A stretch of 64,000 bases of DNA from Elgaria multicarinata webbii (taxonomy: Eukaryota; Chordata; Lepidosauria; Squamata; Anguidae), in assembly GCF_023053635.1 (NCBI RefSeq), contig NC_086188.1, positions 2,745,001 to 2,809,000 on the forward strand. Reading direction: 5' to 3'. The position numbers and the translations under genes were made by a program. Numbering within the stretch: position 1 is the stretch's first letter; the number at the start of each line of letters is the position of its first letter. The notes below the pieces were generated by a model. The model ran no database searches, was not told where the DNA came from, and worked only from the letters and a program-made list of their open reading frames with translations. Positions 29,213 through 42,000 of this stretch are shown here, piece after piece.

Positions 29213-29836
29213 GACAAAAAGAAATAAGGAGGAACCCTCACTGAAAGAATGAAAAGAAAGGGAAGGGGTCCCTCCCTCCCTCCCCTCTCGGAGACCCACC
29301 AGCTGAGTGCCAAAGCGAGCGATGGGGAGATTTCCCCAGCAGACGTTGTCACCAGGCTGGGATTCAGATGCAGCTCATCTCACACGCCAGAACCTTTAAG
29401 GGGGGGGGGGGAAACGGGAGCAGCCGCCTGGCTGCGGAAATACCCCCCCCCCTTCTTGAACTTTGGAGTCGAGGGAGAGGGGCGTGCGTGAAAGACAGCC
29501 ACGGTCTCCCCGGCAAAATGCAGCCGTTAAACATCCATGCCGAAGGAGGAGCACAAGAGAGGTGGATTGAAAAGTGCTGGAAACGCTACGACTTCAGCCC
29601 CCAAAGCGTCCACCGAGTCCTTGGGACGGCTGCGAAGCCGGACACCTCGTTGGTCTTACGATAAAACTGCTTTGTTAAATACCAAAAATACTCTAATTCG
29701 TTTATAAAAAGACAGTTTTTAGAGACCTCGCGGGATATAAGTTAGGTGCCGGGGAGGCATCTGGAATGACGCTGGACAGAGAGATTCCAGCGAAGGGCTG
29801 AGCCGGACGGGACGGGGCGGCCAGGGCGGCCTTCTC

Positions 29837-30055
29837 TCACTGGTGGAGGTGAGCCCGGTCATCGGGGCGCTTGATGTGGATCCGCCGGACGCGCTCAATG
29901 CGCTCCCGCTCCTCGTCCTCGTCCAGATGGTGGGAGCGGCCAGCCGCCCCTCCGGTCGCTTCCAGCAGCGCGTTATCAGGGCCCCGGCCGTCCTGGGCTT
30001 CGTACAGCAGGATGTTCAACGTCTCCTCGTAGATCCGGGCTTCCGGGAATTCAAC
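29837..30055 (-). CDS. KCTD10: KCTD10 terminal coding exon (residues 242-313)
   Basis: Acceptor GGTACAG. Encodes [40 protein letters not shown], an acidic stretch ([12 protein letters not shown]) and [16 protein letters not shown], with TGA at 29837-29839. Confidence 0.97.
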   Translation of the reverse strand, partial: VEFPEARIYEETLNILLYEAQDGRGPDNALLEATGGAAGRSHHLDEDEERERIERVRRIHIKRPDDRAHLHQ

Positions 30056-33000
30056 CTGTACCCCCACAAACAGGTGGAGGTTAGAAGGGATTCCTCATTC
30101 TAGGTTTTGCCTCCCACCTTTCTCGCCCCTCACAGTGTCCCTGATTGACTGAGAGCTGCCTCTGGCCTACTTCAAGGCATGCAAGGGAAGCCTTTTTATC
30201 ATTTTTTAAATGTAAGAGCTGTTTTTCGGTGACCCCTTGGCAAGTACACAACTTCCCACCCTTGGGAAAAGGCGGAATAATTTAGGAAGTGGGCCGGTGG
30301 GGTGAGGAGAGCGAATGACAGGATGCTTAATACTCTTTCTGTTTTGTGTGCGTCAATGTCGCTCCTACAAACCGCTTTGGAGCAGGTGGGCAGGAGAATC
30401 AAACAGGCCAAATCTGGCTCCCCAGATGGCCACGCCCCTTTCCTCTGACTGCTGATCAATTGGTGCTTTCCCCGATTTGGGGCATTTCCCCCACCCTGAA
30501 AGACTGGATGCCTCTCCTAATTTATCAGCAGTAAGAGCTTTAAGCTAAACCATGCCTGTTTTGTTTGGTATTTTGGCCCCGCTCCTTTTGACTTTGGCCC
30601 CGCCCACCCCTGGAACGCAGCCCCCGAGAGCTCCTCCGAAACCAAAGGCGGCCCCGAGCCGAAAGAGGTTCCGCACCTTTGCTGTCGAGCCAGGAGAGCC
30701 GGGCCGAGGGAAACGCTCACCTTGGTCTGTTTCTTCTCCGTGGCGTACACGATGGACGTGCAGCACACTTCCGCGATCTTGCGCCCCTGGCCGTAGAAAG
30801 ACCAGCAGCAGATCTCGTCCCCGATGACGTCTTTGATGAATAGGACTCTCCCGTTGAACCGCAGTGAAAGCTTGTCAAAGAGCTCAATGTTCTTCAGCAT
30901 GTTGTCATCCGAATTGCTGGAGGGGAAAAGGCCAAAGAGAGCTGAGCTGGAGGAAGCTTCGACTCCTGAGCTGCACCCACCACTGCTTTAACCCATCCCA
31001 CCCTCTGGATATGTCAGGTAAGACCCCCCACTCCCTTCTCTTTACCCTTTCCCAAGCAGCGTTACAAATACTCCTCCTCGCCACCCCTGGGGCAAAACGA
31101 CGTACTTCTAGGTGCAGGAGAAGAGGTCTCTTACCTTGTGTAGGAGTATTTGTTGTTGCTTCGGTTGTACAGCAATTTAACCGCTGGCTGCGGGAACACA
31201 GAGTTGCAGGGATTAGAGTCAGCACAACGTTTTGCGATCCCAGCCCACCTTGAAGTCAAAACTTTGTTGAGAGCAGAGTGGGAGCAAAGCCAGATTCACC
31301 GTATAGAACACAGATGTTAACATTCAAGAGGCAGCTGGACAACCACCTGTCAGGGATGCTTTTGGGTGGATTCCTGCATTGAGCAGGGGGTTGGACTCCA
31401 TGGCCTTGTAGGCCCCTTCCAACTCTGCTATTCTATGTAGTTTGCAGCAAATACATCCTATAGAGGCCGTAACTGCCAGCTATGCATTACGTAGGTCAAT
31501 GCCCATAAACACAGAAGTCCCATTTAGCTATTACGGCTAAAAAACCTACTATCCATTATGACAGACTCATCCCAGCCACGTTATATGATCCCATGGGTTT
31601 AACAATCTGTCACAAAGTCAGAGTGCAGGCAGGGCCAGTGCCAGACTACTTTGCACCCAAGGCAAGGCGAGCTACTTTTACACACACACACCCAAAATAT
31701 TGCCAACTTTGATTTTTAAGAACAGATGTTTTGTGGGAAAAATAAAAAACACAAAACTTGAAACTGACAAATTTATTATGTTTTGTTCTTAAAACAGCTA
31801 ATTTGTACAAAACTGTGACCCTTCAAGGTCAGTACTGCGCCCCTCTGAGGTCTGCACCCTGGGCGGCTGCCTAGTTGGCTTAATGGCAGTGCTGGCCCTG
31901 GGTGCCGGTGGAAGCAAAGGATAAACGCGCCTTCCCCAACCTGAACGATGGAATTCCATCGGGAGGGGACTGAGCTGGCGAGGGACGGGACAAACCCCTG
32001 TCAAGACCTCCTGAGAAGGGTTGAGGCAGGAAAACTAGCGTGGAAATCGCAAGGCTACAACGGTAATTTCTTCTCCCAGCCCTAAGGAGAGGCAGAGAGG
32101 CCGAATAATTTTCAGTCTTTGTTTATATCCCACCCCTCATCATAACACGATCCCAGAGCAGTCACAACGTAAGGACCCATCTAGGGTCCTTGTAAAACGC
32201 ACAAAACCCAATCCTGCGGAAACCACCAACGGGCTGCCCTTCGGTGAACCTGCTCTGACACGAGCGACCGGTCCAGCAGTTTATCCAAAGGCCTGGCGGA
32301 AAAGTGGTTATTTGAGTCGGAGCCTCGTGGAAGGGAACCCCCTTGCTCTTACCTTGTTAGAAGTGGCGATAAGTTTTTGCTCTTCTTTGGAGGACGTGAT
32401 AATGGGCACCTTGCAGAAAGGCTCATAGACGTCTTTGTTCTGTCGAAACAAGAACGCCGGGGTGGGCTTCCTGCCTTGGGGAACCACGTTTCTGCTTATT
32501 TCCCACCACCACCACCACCACTGGCAGGAGAGGAAGACCCTCGCCTCTAGTGGTAAAGGGACGGGACGTACACACACACACACACACTCCTCCGGTATTA
32601 GCAGCTGTTTTACGTTGAATGCTATAAAGCCCTGGGAACTGACAGGCATCCTGCTAGCTGATGTCACCAGCTTTAGGGATGTTGCAGCACCGTGAGCCCA
32701 GCTTCCCATCAACAAAATCAATAAGACTTTGTCATCCACCTGCTGGAGAGGATGTGAGGATAATGGATCTCAAATTCATATGTGTTGGGAGTGTGGCAAG
32801 GTAAAGAAGTTTTGGGATAGGGTCTTTAGAGAAATAGGGGGAAAATTACTGACCAAAAAGCACATAAAAAGCCAGTGCTGGCTTTATTGAATATTTTTGT
32901 CAAAGAAAATAAAAAGATAAGAGGGGGAAAAATGCTAATAGGATATATGCTGACCGCTGCGAGACAACTAATAGCAAAAAATTGGAAGATGGCAAGGATG

Positions 33001-36000
33001 CTGACAGTAGGCATGTGGAAAAGGAAAATTTGGGAAATAGCAATTAGTGAAAAATTGACACAGAAGCTACGATTTCAAAGAGGAATAAAGCAAAGAGATA
33101 ATTTTAAGAAGGATTGGCAAAAATATATAGAATATAAGAAGAAAGAAAAGAATAGAACAACTTTGGCAGAAACTTATAGGACTCTCTGGGACTCCTGAAA
33201 AAGAAGTAGGGTTTTTTAATATATATATTTATTGCATTTCTATACTGCTCTTTGGGCGGTTTACAAAACAAAACAATAGTATAAAACCATAATATAAAAT
33301 ACAATATAAAAGCACAACCAAGATAAAAACAGCAGCAATGCAAAAATACAAATTTAAAACAGCAAAGTTAAAATTAATTTATAGACTGTTAAAATATTGG
33401 GAGAATAAAAAGGTCTTCTTCACCTGATATAAAAAACACCTCACAAAATAAAATGGGAGAGATAAAGAAAAAGGATAAACCACCCTAGAAAGAAAAATAG
33501 GGGAAATCTATGTGAGACGGGGTGGCGGAAGGAACAGGATACAGGGATAAAAGGTGAAGCTTGAAAAGAAAGTACTTTTGTTAAAAAATTTGGTTGAAAA
33601 AAAAGTTTACTGTATTTGTAAGTTTGTTTGTGTGTGTGTATGTATATGAAACTTAATAAAAATATATAATTAAAAAGAATCAACAAACTCTTGACCAGGT
33701 AAGACTCCCAAGGTATATGGAACACGGGAGGCTGCCTTGAACCGAGTCCGACCCTGGGTCCATTGAGCCCAGCCTTTGCCTGTCCCCTGCTCCGACCGGC
33801 CCCTCCCTTCGGGGTCTTAAGGGGACCCACGGCACGCGTACCTGTAGGGCAGCCTGGCACTCGTCCACTAGGCCTTGGACCAGGTAATACTTGGCCTCGG
33901 CCAGCAGCTCTTCAATCTCCCGCCGGCTCTCCGGGAGGGGCACGGCGCCGTCCCGCAGGTAGTTGAGGATGGTCCCAAAATGCTTGCCGCAGCGGTCGAT
34001 CAGGATCCAGCCTGGGAAGAAGGAGAGCCAAGGTAACAGCAGCAGGAGATCAATGGGGCAGAGTGGGGTGGGGAGCCGGAGGGAGAGGCCTGGCTCCTCT
34101 GTTACTGGCAATAGGACCACCAGCAGGTCAGGACTCGGGGTTGTTATTATTATTCATTTCATTTCTAGGTTCCCAGATACCTTACAGGAATTGCAGAAAG
34201 GGAGGAAGAGGTGTTGAAAGCACCACAATTCCCAGCTGGAGAAAACCCGTGTGTGTGTGTGAGAGAGAAGCTGGTGCGAAACAAAGACGTTGATAGGATC
34301 ATTATTCATTTTATCCCACTTTTCCGTTAAAGAAAACATGTAACGTTTGCCTAGAGCATCCTAGCCTTCAAAGTGCCTCGTGTGCAAATGCTCAGCTGTC
34401 ATCCTTACAACCCCCTTGTAAGGTAAGTCAGCGTTAGTACTATCTCCCATACTGCAGATGGGGGAGGCGGGCAACCGGGGCTGCGTGGGAGGGAGGCGGC
34501 CCTGCAGAGAGTTGAGATCTGAACCAGGGACTTTCCGATGGGTAGCTCCGTCCCTTCGCCACCCCACCTGGTGCCCTCCGGATGTGTTGAGACTATAGCT
34601 CAGCCGGTATGCTTGTGGACTAGTAACATGGGATGACTCATCTGTGAGGCTTACGTGCCGCACCGGTCTCCTCGCGGCCCCCCGCAAGCAACCTGCTAAC
34701 GTCATTTCTCCAGTGCGTTGCGTTTCCCTTGCACTTAAGAAAAAAGGCAAAAGATAAGGTGGGCTGGTTGATTGCACTTGGGGAGCGTTCCTGATAGCCG
34801 CTGGCCAAAGTTTATTCTTGTATCAAGGAGCAACCAGGGAAAATGGAAAAACAAGAGGAACGTTTTCTTCCTAAGCAGGAATTTACCCCGAACCCTCCAG
34901 CCCCCTGCCGTGATCTGAAGCAGCCAGAACAAGGCGCTCCCTAAAGGTTGGCGTCATGTGCAGCAAACGACGAGGCCCAAGTTTCCATAAACTCAAGCAA
35001 AGTCCAGTTTATGGGCAGCCAGACAAGAATGCGCTTGGAGGGGGGGAGGAAAGAAAAGCTGGTGCAGGAACGGCTCTTGTCCGTTGACAAATAAGGGCAA
35101 AGCGAGCCAAAGAATGCGACGGGTCTCGTCTTAGATTAATAGCCTTGCAAAACTAAAATCTGATTACGCTCTTGGGTCTCCGAGCCAGGCGATTTTTCCT
35201 AACGGAACAAGGAGCAAAAGGGTTACGGCCCGGCTTTTGTTGGAGCGCTTTACCGTTCAGAAGTTTCAAAACGTGCTCCTTTCCCTCCCACCTTAAAAAC
35301 GGAAGGGTTCAAATGCCTGGCCACTTCCTTTATTCTCAGGCCCGGCTCTCTCCTTACAACCCTCAAGCATTTGAGGCCAACGAGGAGTTTTCGTCTTGCA
35401 CTGTACTGCCTGGGGAACGCAGGGAGCTGTAGGACTTTTTTCTGCTGAAATATACATAGGATTGCACCCTTAGTAACTCCAGTAACATGGCTTGGGACCA
35501 CAATACCTGATGGAACACCTCTCCTGACATGAACCTACCCAGTACACTGCGCTCAACATCTAAGATCCTCCTCTGAGTGCTTACTCCAAAGGAAGCTTGG
35601 AGGATGGCAACAAGGGAGAGGGCCTTTTCAGTGGTGGCCCCCTGACTGTGGAATGATCTCCCCGATGAGGCTCGCCTGGCACCAACATTGTTATCTTTTC
35701 AGCGCCAGGTCAAGACTTTTCTCTACTCCCAGCCATTTAGCAGCATTTAACAACGCTAAGTTTGTTTGGTTTTTAACGGACCCCACAACTGTTGTTTTTA
35801 AATGGATGCCGTTGTTTTTATACCGTTTATGATTTTGATGGTTTTAAATTTTGTATACTTTTTAATGTCCGCTGTTTTTAACTTTTGTAAACCGCCCAGA
35901 GAGCTTCGGCGATGGGGCAGTACATAAATGTGATAAATCAAATCAGAGATAACCAAATTTCTGGGACAAAAAAAAAGAGCCTCTAGAGTTTGTGTTTTTT

Positions 36001-39000
36001 GGTTCCCCTGCTAAAGCAGGGCTGCCCGTGGTCATCGCTCGATCTGCTTCTGCCAAGAAGGCGGCCCTGAGCCCCCGCAACCAGAAACCCATCACACGCT
36101 CCTCTTCAGTTTTTAAGAAGAAGCCGCCAGCTCTGCCCGGCCCCTTCTCTCCCAAGCGGCAGCCACCTCCCAGAACCAAACTAACTCAAGAGAAAAGTAA
36201 TGGGGTTGAATCTCCCACCGGCAGCGCTCTCGGCCTTTAAGAGCCACCCGCAAACGAACTGTTCTTCGAGTTTAGGACGGGGACACAGAGCCTCTTCTGG
36301 CTTGAGGTCCATCTCAGAGAAGCTTTGTGGAACGCATTCAAGAGAGGGGGGAGGCAAAAATACAAAAAAATCCCAGCATCTCGTAGGTTCAAGCTCTTTC
36401 CGCCAGTAACTGTTAGGAGAGGCATTTCAACCACTTAGAATGTGCAAAAGCTGGAAACCACCAAGGTATTAATATTTGGGGGGCTTTTGAGGAACCCCGG
36501 AGGGGAGATTTGACACCTGGGCTGGAGGCTCTGAACCCCTAGTCCAGGACCTACACAATGTGCCCCTAAAGCTGCAAACGCCTGATAAAGACGGGCAGAA
36601 TGCCAGGACTGGTGCAGGAAGCCTCGCTCGGGACAAATTCCAGGGGCACTCCCGTCGGCAACTACGGCCGTTCCCTGCCTGAACGAAGGCCTTTGCGCCG
36701 TAACGATGGCACCGGCATACCCGGCAATGTCCCCAAACAGGAGAAACTCCTGTAGGAAAGGTACTCTGGAGTCCAGGTTGATGTGCTTCCCTGGTTAACA
36801 ATGATCTCCCGGTGGAGAAGCAACTGTTCACGCCTCTCCCCCACGCGGCTAAGGTGGGCAATGTGGACCCTTCCCGCAGAGGTCCAATTCACACCGTTCG
36901 TAACCACAAAAAAAGACCACGAGAACTGGCGTCTACGGGGAGCACCCAGGGGACACATTGCTTCCCATCAGCCTTGCTACAGCGCCCATCAAGACGAGAG
37001 AAGCAGTCCAAGACATCTGGAGGGCACTCGGCTGGGCAAGGATGTTTTATATGGGGAGGGGGAAGCAAGCAATGCTGTAGGGCAGCTTCATACAGGTGGG
37101 ATCTCCCAGGATTGTCCACGCTGGATCCCAGAGTCCTGAGAGTCTTCTCTCAATCTTGACACCTGTTAATGCCAAGACACAGCTTATGGGTTGGAAGGGC
37201 CCATGGAGTCCAGCCCCTGGCTCAGAGCAGGAATCCAGTTCAAAGCATCCCTGACAGGTGGCTGTCCAGCCTCTGCTTTGAATACTTCCAGGGACGGAGA
37301 GCCCACCACTGTCCTAGCTGTTGGTTCCATGGTCTGACAGCTCTGACCATTAGGACGTTTCTCCTGATGTTCAACCGAAATCTGCCCTCCTGTCACTGAA
37401 GCGGATTATTCCAGGTCCTACAGTCTTGGGTGATAGCGAACAGGTTGTGGCCCTCTTCCGTGTGACGGGTACTTGAAACGTGCTCTCACATTCCTCCCCC
37501 AGTCTTCTCTTCTCAAGGCTAAACATACCCAGTTCCTTCAACCCTCCCTCATAGGATTTAGTTTCAAGTCCCCTGATCTTCTTCGCTGAACTGGGGATCT
37601 TCTGCAGGCAAACTAGAGGTTTTGCCTCAGAGCTACTCTGCCCATCCTCGCATGAGAACCAGCTCAAAGACATTTCGGAAGAGGATCCAACCTCTTCCAC
37701 AGATCCCTGGATTTGGCTCTGTGGCTTATTCCCACCCCAAACCGCTTCCCTGTCTCTTATTTTCTCTTTGGCAAGGGGGTTAAATAAGCTCAATGAGAGG
37801 GAGAGGAGCAGGGCTCAGAGATCTTTACCGGTCTGCTTGCACGAACTTCCCAGCCATCCAACGCCCCAGAAAGAACTTGCAAGCGGTTTTCCACCAGAGA
37901 GCAGCCATGGAGTCCGCTTTCTTTCAAAGCTTGTCTAGTTTGCAGAATTTACTGTGTGCAGTGACCGCTAAGTGCTTGGAAACAGCCTGCTCTAGTTGAA
38001 GGGAGTTCAGGCCAGATAGTTCCTCTAAGCTATTTGCCTGGGGCTTGGACCGGAGAAGCCTGTTGTGCCCTCACTAGAGGAATCCTTCTCCGAGGAAGGA
38101 GAGCCTCCAGAAACAAGGGGGACACTACATCAGCCTCTGGCACCCAACTGAGAGGAGCGTGGGCCTACCGGGGAGACGGCTCCAGGTCCTTCCCTGTCAG
38201 GGGGAAGTGGATGCTGACTCTGGAGCAGACGCTGAGCAACCCCTCGACCCCCGGGAGCCTCAAGCGACAAGCCAGGAGGCCTCTTGTAAGAAGGAGTGTT
38301 CGCTTGCAAAGACAGACTCCTCAGGAGAAGATGACTCCTCTTGAGTAGGGCTAGAGAGCTCTAATGGGCAGCAGCTGAGCCTGGGTGGGGCTTAGCAGCG
38401 TTTGTGATTAAAAGCCTGCAGTCGGAGCTTGCTAGTTGCTGGGAAAAGCATCTCAACAGCTTCTTCTGGTCGCCTGACCTTGCCTTGTGCTAGGACCTTG
38501 GACTCTCTGCCGCTTGACTATGCATGTATTGGACTGTGCTTTGACCCTTTGCTGTTTGACCACTCCTGCTTTGCCTGGACTCCCTTCAACAGGACCCTGT
38601 CTGCTGGAACGTTGGCCTGGGTTATGACTTGGCCCTGTGCTCAGCCCTATTGCTGGGAGGGCTACAGCCGACGCAGGGCCAGAGCCTCACGTCAGCATCT
38701 TAGAAAGCATGCCCACCCTGCGCGCCTCCCTTCCCGCAGCCCCTTCCTCCCCATACCTTCGCTGTCCGTGAGGACCTCCATCCGGCCGCTGAACATGGCC
38801 TTCAGCATGGTGTCCTGCTTGGTCAGTGTCTGCATGGTGGTGTAGTACAGGGCCCCGCCGATGTTCAGCTTCACGTACTTGGAGCTCGGGCTGGCGCCTT
38901 TGAAGGAGGTGGTGCGAGTCGTGGCTGCTGGCACTGCTGTGCTCACCACCGTTTCTCCAGACATCTCTTCCTGCAACGGAGAGGCAGCCTTCGGGTCACC

Positions 39001-42000
39001 TTGTCTTAATAGAGGTGCATTCACATGCGACGTGGCCCTAAGAGGGGCTTGGCCGGAGCAGACCGAAGGGTGGCCTGTCTGTCCGGCAGCCGGCTCCCCC
39101 CACAGTTGTCAAACAAATGCCTTGGGGGATGCCCACAAGCAGGCCACAAAAGCCACAGCAAACCCCCTTCCCTGCTGTATGTGTGCAGGCAGGTGGTATT
39201 CAGAGATAGACTGTTCCTGGAGGTGGAGGTTCCACAGCTAACACAGCGGTGAGAGTGTTGGACTGGGAATCGGGAGACATGGGTACTAGTCCCCACTCAG
39301 CCGTGAAGTTGACTGGGTGACTTTGGGCCAGTCACTGGCGCTCAGCCTAGCCCACCTCAGAGGGTTGTTGTGAGGATGAACTAGGGAAAAAGGGGGAGGA
39401 CCATGTAAGCTGCCTTGGGTTCCTTGTAAGAGGAAAAAAGGCAGGGTAGAAATGCAATGATAAATAAAAATAGCTTCTGATAGACCTGTCTGTCTCCACA
39501 AAGCCTCATATGCGTGTGTACAGAGCCTTCTGCAACCTGGCACCCTCCAATGTGTTGGACTACAACTCCCATATGCAGACTGAGGATTATGGGGGTTGTA
39601 GCCCAAACACCTGCAGGGCATCGGGTTGTTGTGGGGGAGGGCTACTACTGTACATGGTGTGAGGCAGCATGCAGCATCACAGCCGAGCACGAGCAGGGCT
39701 AGGAGAAAGGACCTTTGCCATGAGCAGGTGGAGGCGTCGGGAGGCTTTTCGATCAGCCTCGTCCAGCAGGTGCAACAGGACCCAATGACCCTGAAAAACG
39801 AGGGCTGAATGTCTAGCTCAGCACCGATTGGATGCATCCAAACCACTTAAGCCTTTTGAAGAATTTTAAGGCGCCGTCCTTTACAAAAGCCAGCAGCAAC
39901 ACCATTTGCAAACCCTCCCGCGCAACTGGTTTTTTGGCTTTCCCGTGGGCAGCAGCGCTGCACGAGCATCGGAAATGGCTCCTGGACTTTGCCGCCTTTC
40001 ATCATAAAGACGCAGTTTCGGCCTACCTCAGCTGTTGACCTTCTGAAACGTTTTTGAGCATGTGGGGGGGGGGGGAGTGCAAAGGAACTCTTGTGCTGTG
40101 ACCCGTGAAGGGGAAACCTGCATCAGAGGAGGACGAGGAGCCACTTCAGCCCTGGAGAAAAGTGGGTACAAGGCTAACAATGTCTTCCAGGGAACTAGGG
40201 GGCCGCCCAGCCCTAGGGCCGCGTCTGGTCAATGTTGGTGCTTATCTTCCAGGCTGATTCACCTCTTGGCTTCCTCCATCTGGAAATGGTACAGTCACCT
40301 CTCCCCCTCCCTCCCGCTCGCTCACAAGGCCTCCTTTCTCTGTAACCAGGGCCTGGCTCCCCAGTGCAAATTGCTAGACTCAAGAAACTTTGGAGTGAGT
40401 CGGATTTTCCAAAGCACAGCTAAGACAATGGAATAACCTCTCTAATTCCGCCATCTTACTGATGAATTCTGTGCTCCTGGAAGTATAAGCCAGGGGTGGG
40501 CAAAAGACAGATAAGGATGAAACCATTTCCAGCCGGTAGCTGGATTAGTCTATAAAAGCATAAACAACAGCCTTGTGGCACCTGGAAGACTCACAGGTTT
40601 ATAGCTCACAACATCAGATACATGTTGTGGAGTATTATGGAGAGTTTCAGGTTTATATACGCTACATACGGTGGGGAACGAATTGTAAACAGTGAGATCT
40701 CTTGATGATTTGCAATGGATTGAGGTTTCTGACTCCAATTGTTTAGCAGCTGCAGCAACAAAATCATTTTTTCCACTTAAATTAGGATGCTGATATGAAG
40801 AAACTTGGGGAAACCAGGAGTGGAATTTGTGTACGCTCACTTCTGGTCCTGAATACAAATCCTTTGGGTCAGAATGTGCTCAGAAGCATCCTGTTCTTTA
40901 AGGCTGGGTTTATACAACCCGCTAACCCACCGTGAGTTATCGTGTTGTCTGAACTCAGTGCTTTTTCTGCAGGGTGGGTTAACGTATTGTCTGAATGCAG
41001 TGCGTTTTCCACAGGATGGCTTGTGAACTGCGTAGGTTCATTTTCCTCAAACAAGCGAACTTGAGAACGCACAGGGACCCCTGCCCTAGGGAGTTGGAGG
41101 ATGGCTGGCTGGGGGTGGATGTTGTAATCCAATAATTTAGAGGGTATCAGGTTGGGGGAATGCTGTGCTACAGACTAACATGTCCTACCCTTCTGCCACC
41201 CAGAGCCACCAGCCGGAAGTGTGAACCCCCCTTAGAGCTAACCAAGAGGACAAAGAAGAAATGAAACAGGTAACAGTTGCACAAACCTCTTTTATAATAA
41301 CAGGCCGGGCTTTTGCACTCACAATAAGCTTAGATCAACAACCAGCGCATAACAATGTGATTATCGCAGCCTTAAAGCCTACATGATTGGGGTGGGTGGG
41401 GGAATTAAAACCTTTCAAGTTGCCCTGATGCTAATGAGAGGGCTTTGAAGGGTGGGTCAGCGACCTTTAAGGCAGCAGCTACATTATTCGGGTGGATCTG
41501 CCATGCAGAGATGCGGAGGAAGTAAATCAATAATGAAAAGCGGGCGAGCAGGGCTTGAATGTTTCATGTGGGATCTGTTATCAGGAAAAGGGAGCTTCAG
41601 CTGCCACCTGATCTCAGGGGTGCAGCACAAAACTGAAAAGGCAGGACCAAAAAACAACCAAACAGGGAAGGAAGAGTCCAGGCCGGGGTGGGTGGGAGGT
41701 GGAGTTTAGCGGGGACAAATCTGCCTTGCTTAGGTATTCCTGGCATGGCCAAAGCAGCATCTGACACCAGGCTCCTTTCTGGGTCAGAGCAGAGATGATT
41801 CCTGTGTCACATTTCTCTTTACGCTCCCCCCCCGCCCCAAAGACCCTTAAAGCGGCTTGCATAAACCACATAAACGCTAAAGCACAGAACTGTGTTAAAA
41901 ATAATACTACAAGGTCAGTTCAAACAGTCTTCCCCAACCTGTTGCCCTCCAGGTGTCTTGGTACCACAACTCCCACCATTCCCAACACACCAGGTTGGGG

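Larger units (their letters stand above)
25700..29836 (-). other. KCTD10: Probable KCTD10 3' untranslated region and tail-to-tail spacer
   Basis: No exon-like ORF is seen on either strand. Reading away from the KCTD10 stop, the first AATAAA on the minus strand is at 25722-25727 (TTTATT on plus). Apart from palindromic elements at 27391-27733, 29122-29212 and 26218-26312 and a short interspersed repeat near 26405-26510, it is unusually free of LINEs for this window. A long 3' UTR would explain that, but weaker ATTAAA-type signals (plus-strand TTTAAT near 26068) allow a shorter end. Confidence 0.35.

Noticed and set aside
29249-29664. Two plus-strand ORFs downstream of the KCTD10 stop
   Set aside because: They overlap each other in different frames, contain a poly-G run and lack splice or domain features; probably KCTD10 3' UTR antisense.
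40540-40870. Possible coding exon (102-codon minus ORF)
   Set aside because: The phrase GCCTTGTGGCACCTGGAAGA looks like a known dispersed squamate repeat; the ORF has no family features.
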